DNA from: Streptomyces sp. SW4
GTDB lineage: Bacteria > Actinomycetota > Actinomycetes > Streptomycetales > Streptomycetaceae
DNA length: 64,000 nucleotides
Reading direction: 5' to 3'
Assembly: GCA_003248315.1 (NCBI GenBank)
Contig: QKWM01000004.1
Location: forward strand, 806,001-870,000
Below the pieces are notes generated by a model. That model saw nothing but the letters and a program-made list of their open reading frames with translations. It was not told the DNA's origin and made no database searches. Position 1 is the first letter of the stretch. Each line of letters opens with the position of its first letter. Position numbers and translations under genes: made by a program. Shown piece after piece: positions 63,757 through 64,000 of the stretch.

Positions 63757-63780
63757 ATTTACTAGGACGTCCTAGTAAAT
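63757..63780. promoter_or_regulatory. perfect 24-bp palindromic operator at the icmA start
   Basis: Arms ATTTACTAGGAC and GTCCTAGTAAAT, with no spacer, 7 bp before the icmA ATG. On the minus strand the distal TAGTAAAT is in the position of a -10 for a leaderless transcript, so a bound repressor would block initiation. Confidence 0.85.
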
Positions 63781-63854
63781 GTCGATGGCAGACCGCCGTA
63801 CGGGTGACCGCACGGCGGTGACCGAACGTTACGCCGGGCCGGCGGACCGCCGGC

Positions 63855-64000
63855 TCAGGCCTTGGCGACGGCGGGCTCGGCGCCCTCGACCCTGGCCTCC
63901 AGCTCCCGGCTGATCCGGCGCTCGACGAAGAACGCGGCCGTCGGGATCGTGCCGGCCAGCAGGACCCAGAGCTGCTTCTTGACCGGCCACTTCGCCTTGG
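63855..64000 (-). CDS. C-terminus of a small membrane protein (DUF3817-like), partial
   Basis: The visible 47 residues contain KKQLWVLLAGTIPTAAFFVE, a hydrophobic helix followed by a basic/acidic tail ending VAKA. The WPVKKQLWVLLAG segment is typical of the end of actinobacterial DUF3817 integral membrane proteins, and from memory the S. coelicolor neighbour of icmA is one. The N-terminus lies beyond the window. Confidence 0.65.
   Translation of the reverse strand, partial: KAKWPVKKQLWVLLAGTIPTAAFFVERRISRELEARVEGAEPAVAKA

Overview
The window is chromosomal DNA from a Streptomyces species. It is extremely GC-rich, with GTG and TTG starts, frequent 4-bp ATGA/GTGA overlaps and many apparently leaderless genes. 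From memory, the gene order (gcvT-gcvH-glyA-sdaA, an EF-hand protein, a guanine ADP-ribosyltransferase, twin L,D-transpeptidases, treX, ABC exporters, glgP/glgE/treS/pep2/glgB, a HelD-type helicase, pfkA-pta-ackA-pyk, DUF6230/DUF6114, icmA) matches the S. coelicolor core region around SCO5414-SCO5473. No prophage, IS element, tRNA, rRNA or CRISPR array was seen.

Reading caveat: most genes are interrupted by one or more apparent 1-bp deletions, nearly always inside a G or C run. Adding one G or C restores the conserved protein at each site I worked through. This is the signature of homopolymer error in an unpolished long-read assembly, so the 'broken' genes are reported as intact genes with artefactual frameshifts, and coordinates span the whole reconstructed gene.

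Layout: (1) 1-5.6 kb: a small P-loop protein, then a glycine riboswitch driving gcvT-gcvH-glyA-sdaA (glycine cleavage, glycine/serine interconversion, serine deamination). (2) 5.6-12.2 kb: GH25 muramidase, EF-hand protein, GNAT, a secreted Scabin/ScARP-type ADP-ribosyltransferase, an anti-sigma-type ATPase, enoyl-CoA hydratase and two L,D-transpeptidase lipoproteins. (3) 12.3-14.6 kb: treX. (4) 14.8-22.4 kb: a four-gene operon encoding two heterodimeric ABC exporters, each with one canonical and one degenerate ATP site; one nucleotide-binding domain has been invaded by a tandem intergenic-type repeat. (5) 22.7-25.3 kb: M4 metalloprotease and a DUF1990 protein. (6) 25.4-37.5 kb: the GlgE alpha-glucan pathway (glgP divergent from an S8 protease, then glgE-treS-pep2-glgB), where GlgB carries a histone-H1-like tail. 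(7) 37.5-41.9 kb: HelD/HelR-like helicase, MerR-thioredoxin pair, DinB/MarR divergon. (8) 42-46.1 kb: dicarboxylate transporter divergent from a CitA/CitB-type two-component system with a collagen-like kinase tail. (9) 46.2-49.5 kb: sugar ABC importer with a DasR-like operator in its promoter. (10) 49.6-56.6 kb: XRE regulator and central carbon genes pfkA, pta-ackA, pyk. (11) 56.6-59.4 kb: an uncharacterised DUF6230-DUF6114-secreted LEA-like protein operon. (12) 60-64 kb: thioredoxin/TPR co-chaperone, TetR regulator, icmA under a perfect 24-bp palindrome, and the end of a DUF3817-type membrane protein.

Functionally the window links one-carbon/serine metabolism, trehalose-glycogen-maltose-1-phosphate metabolism, lower glycolysis and acetate overflow, and cell-envelope functions. 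The best candidates for undescribed biology are the DUF6230/DUF6114/LEA-like operon, the repeat-invaded asymmetric exporter, the H1-tailed GlgB and the collagen-tailed kinase.
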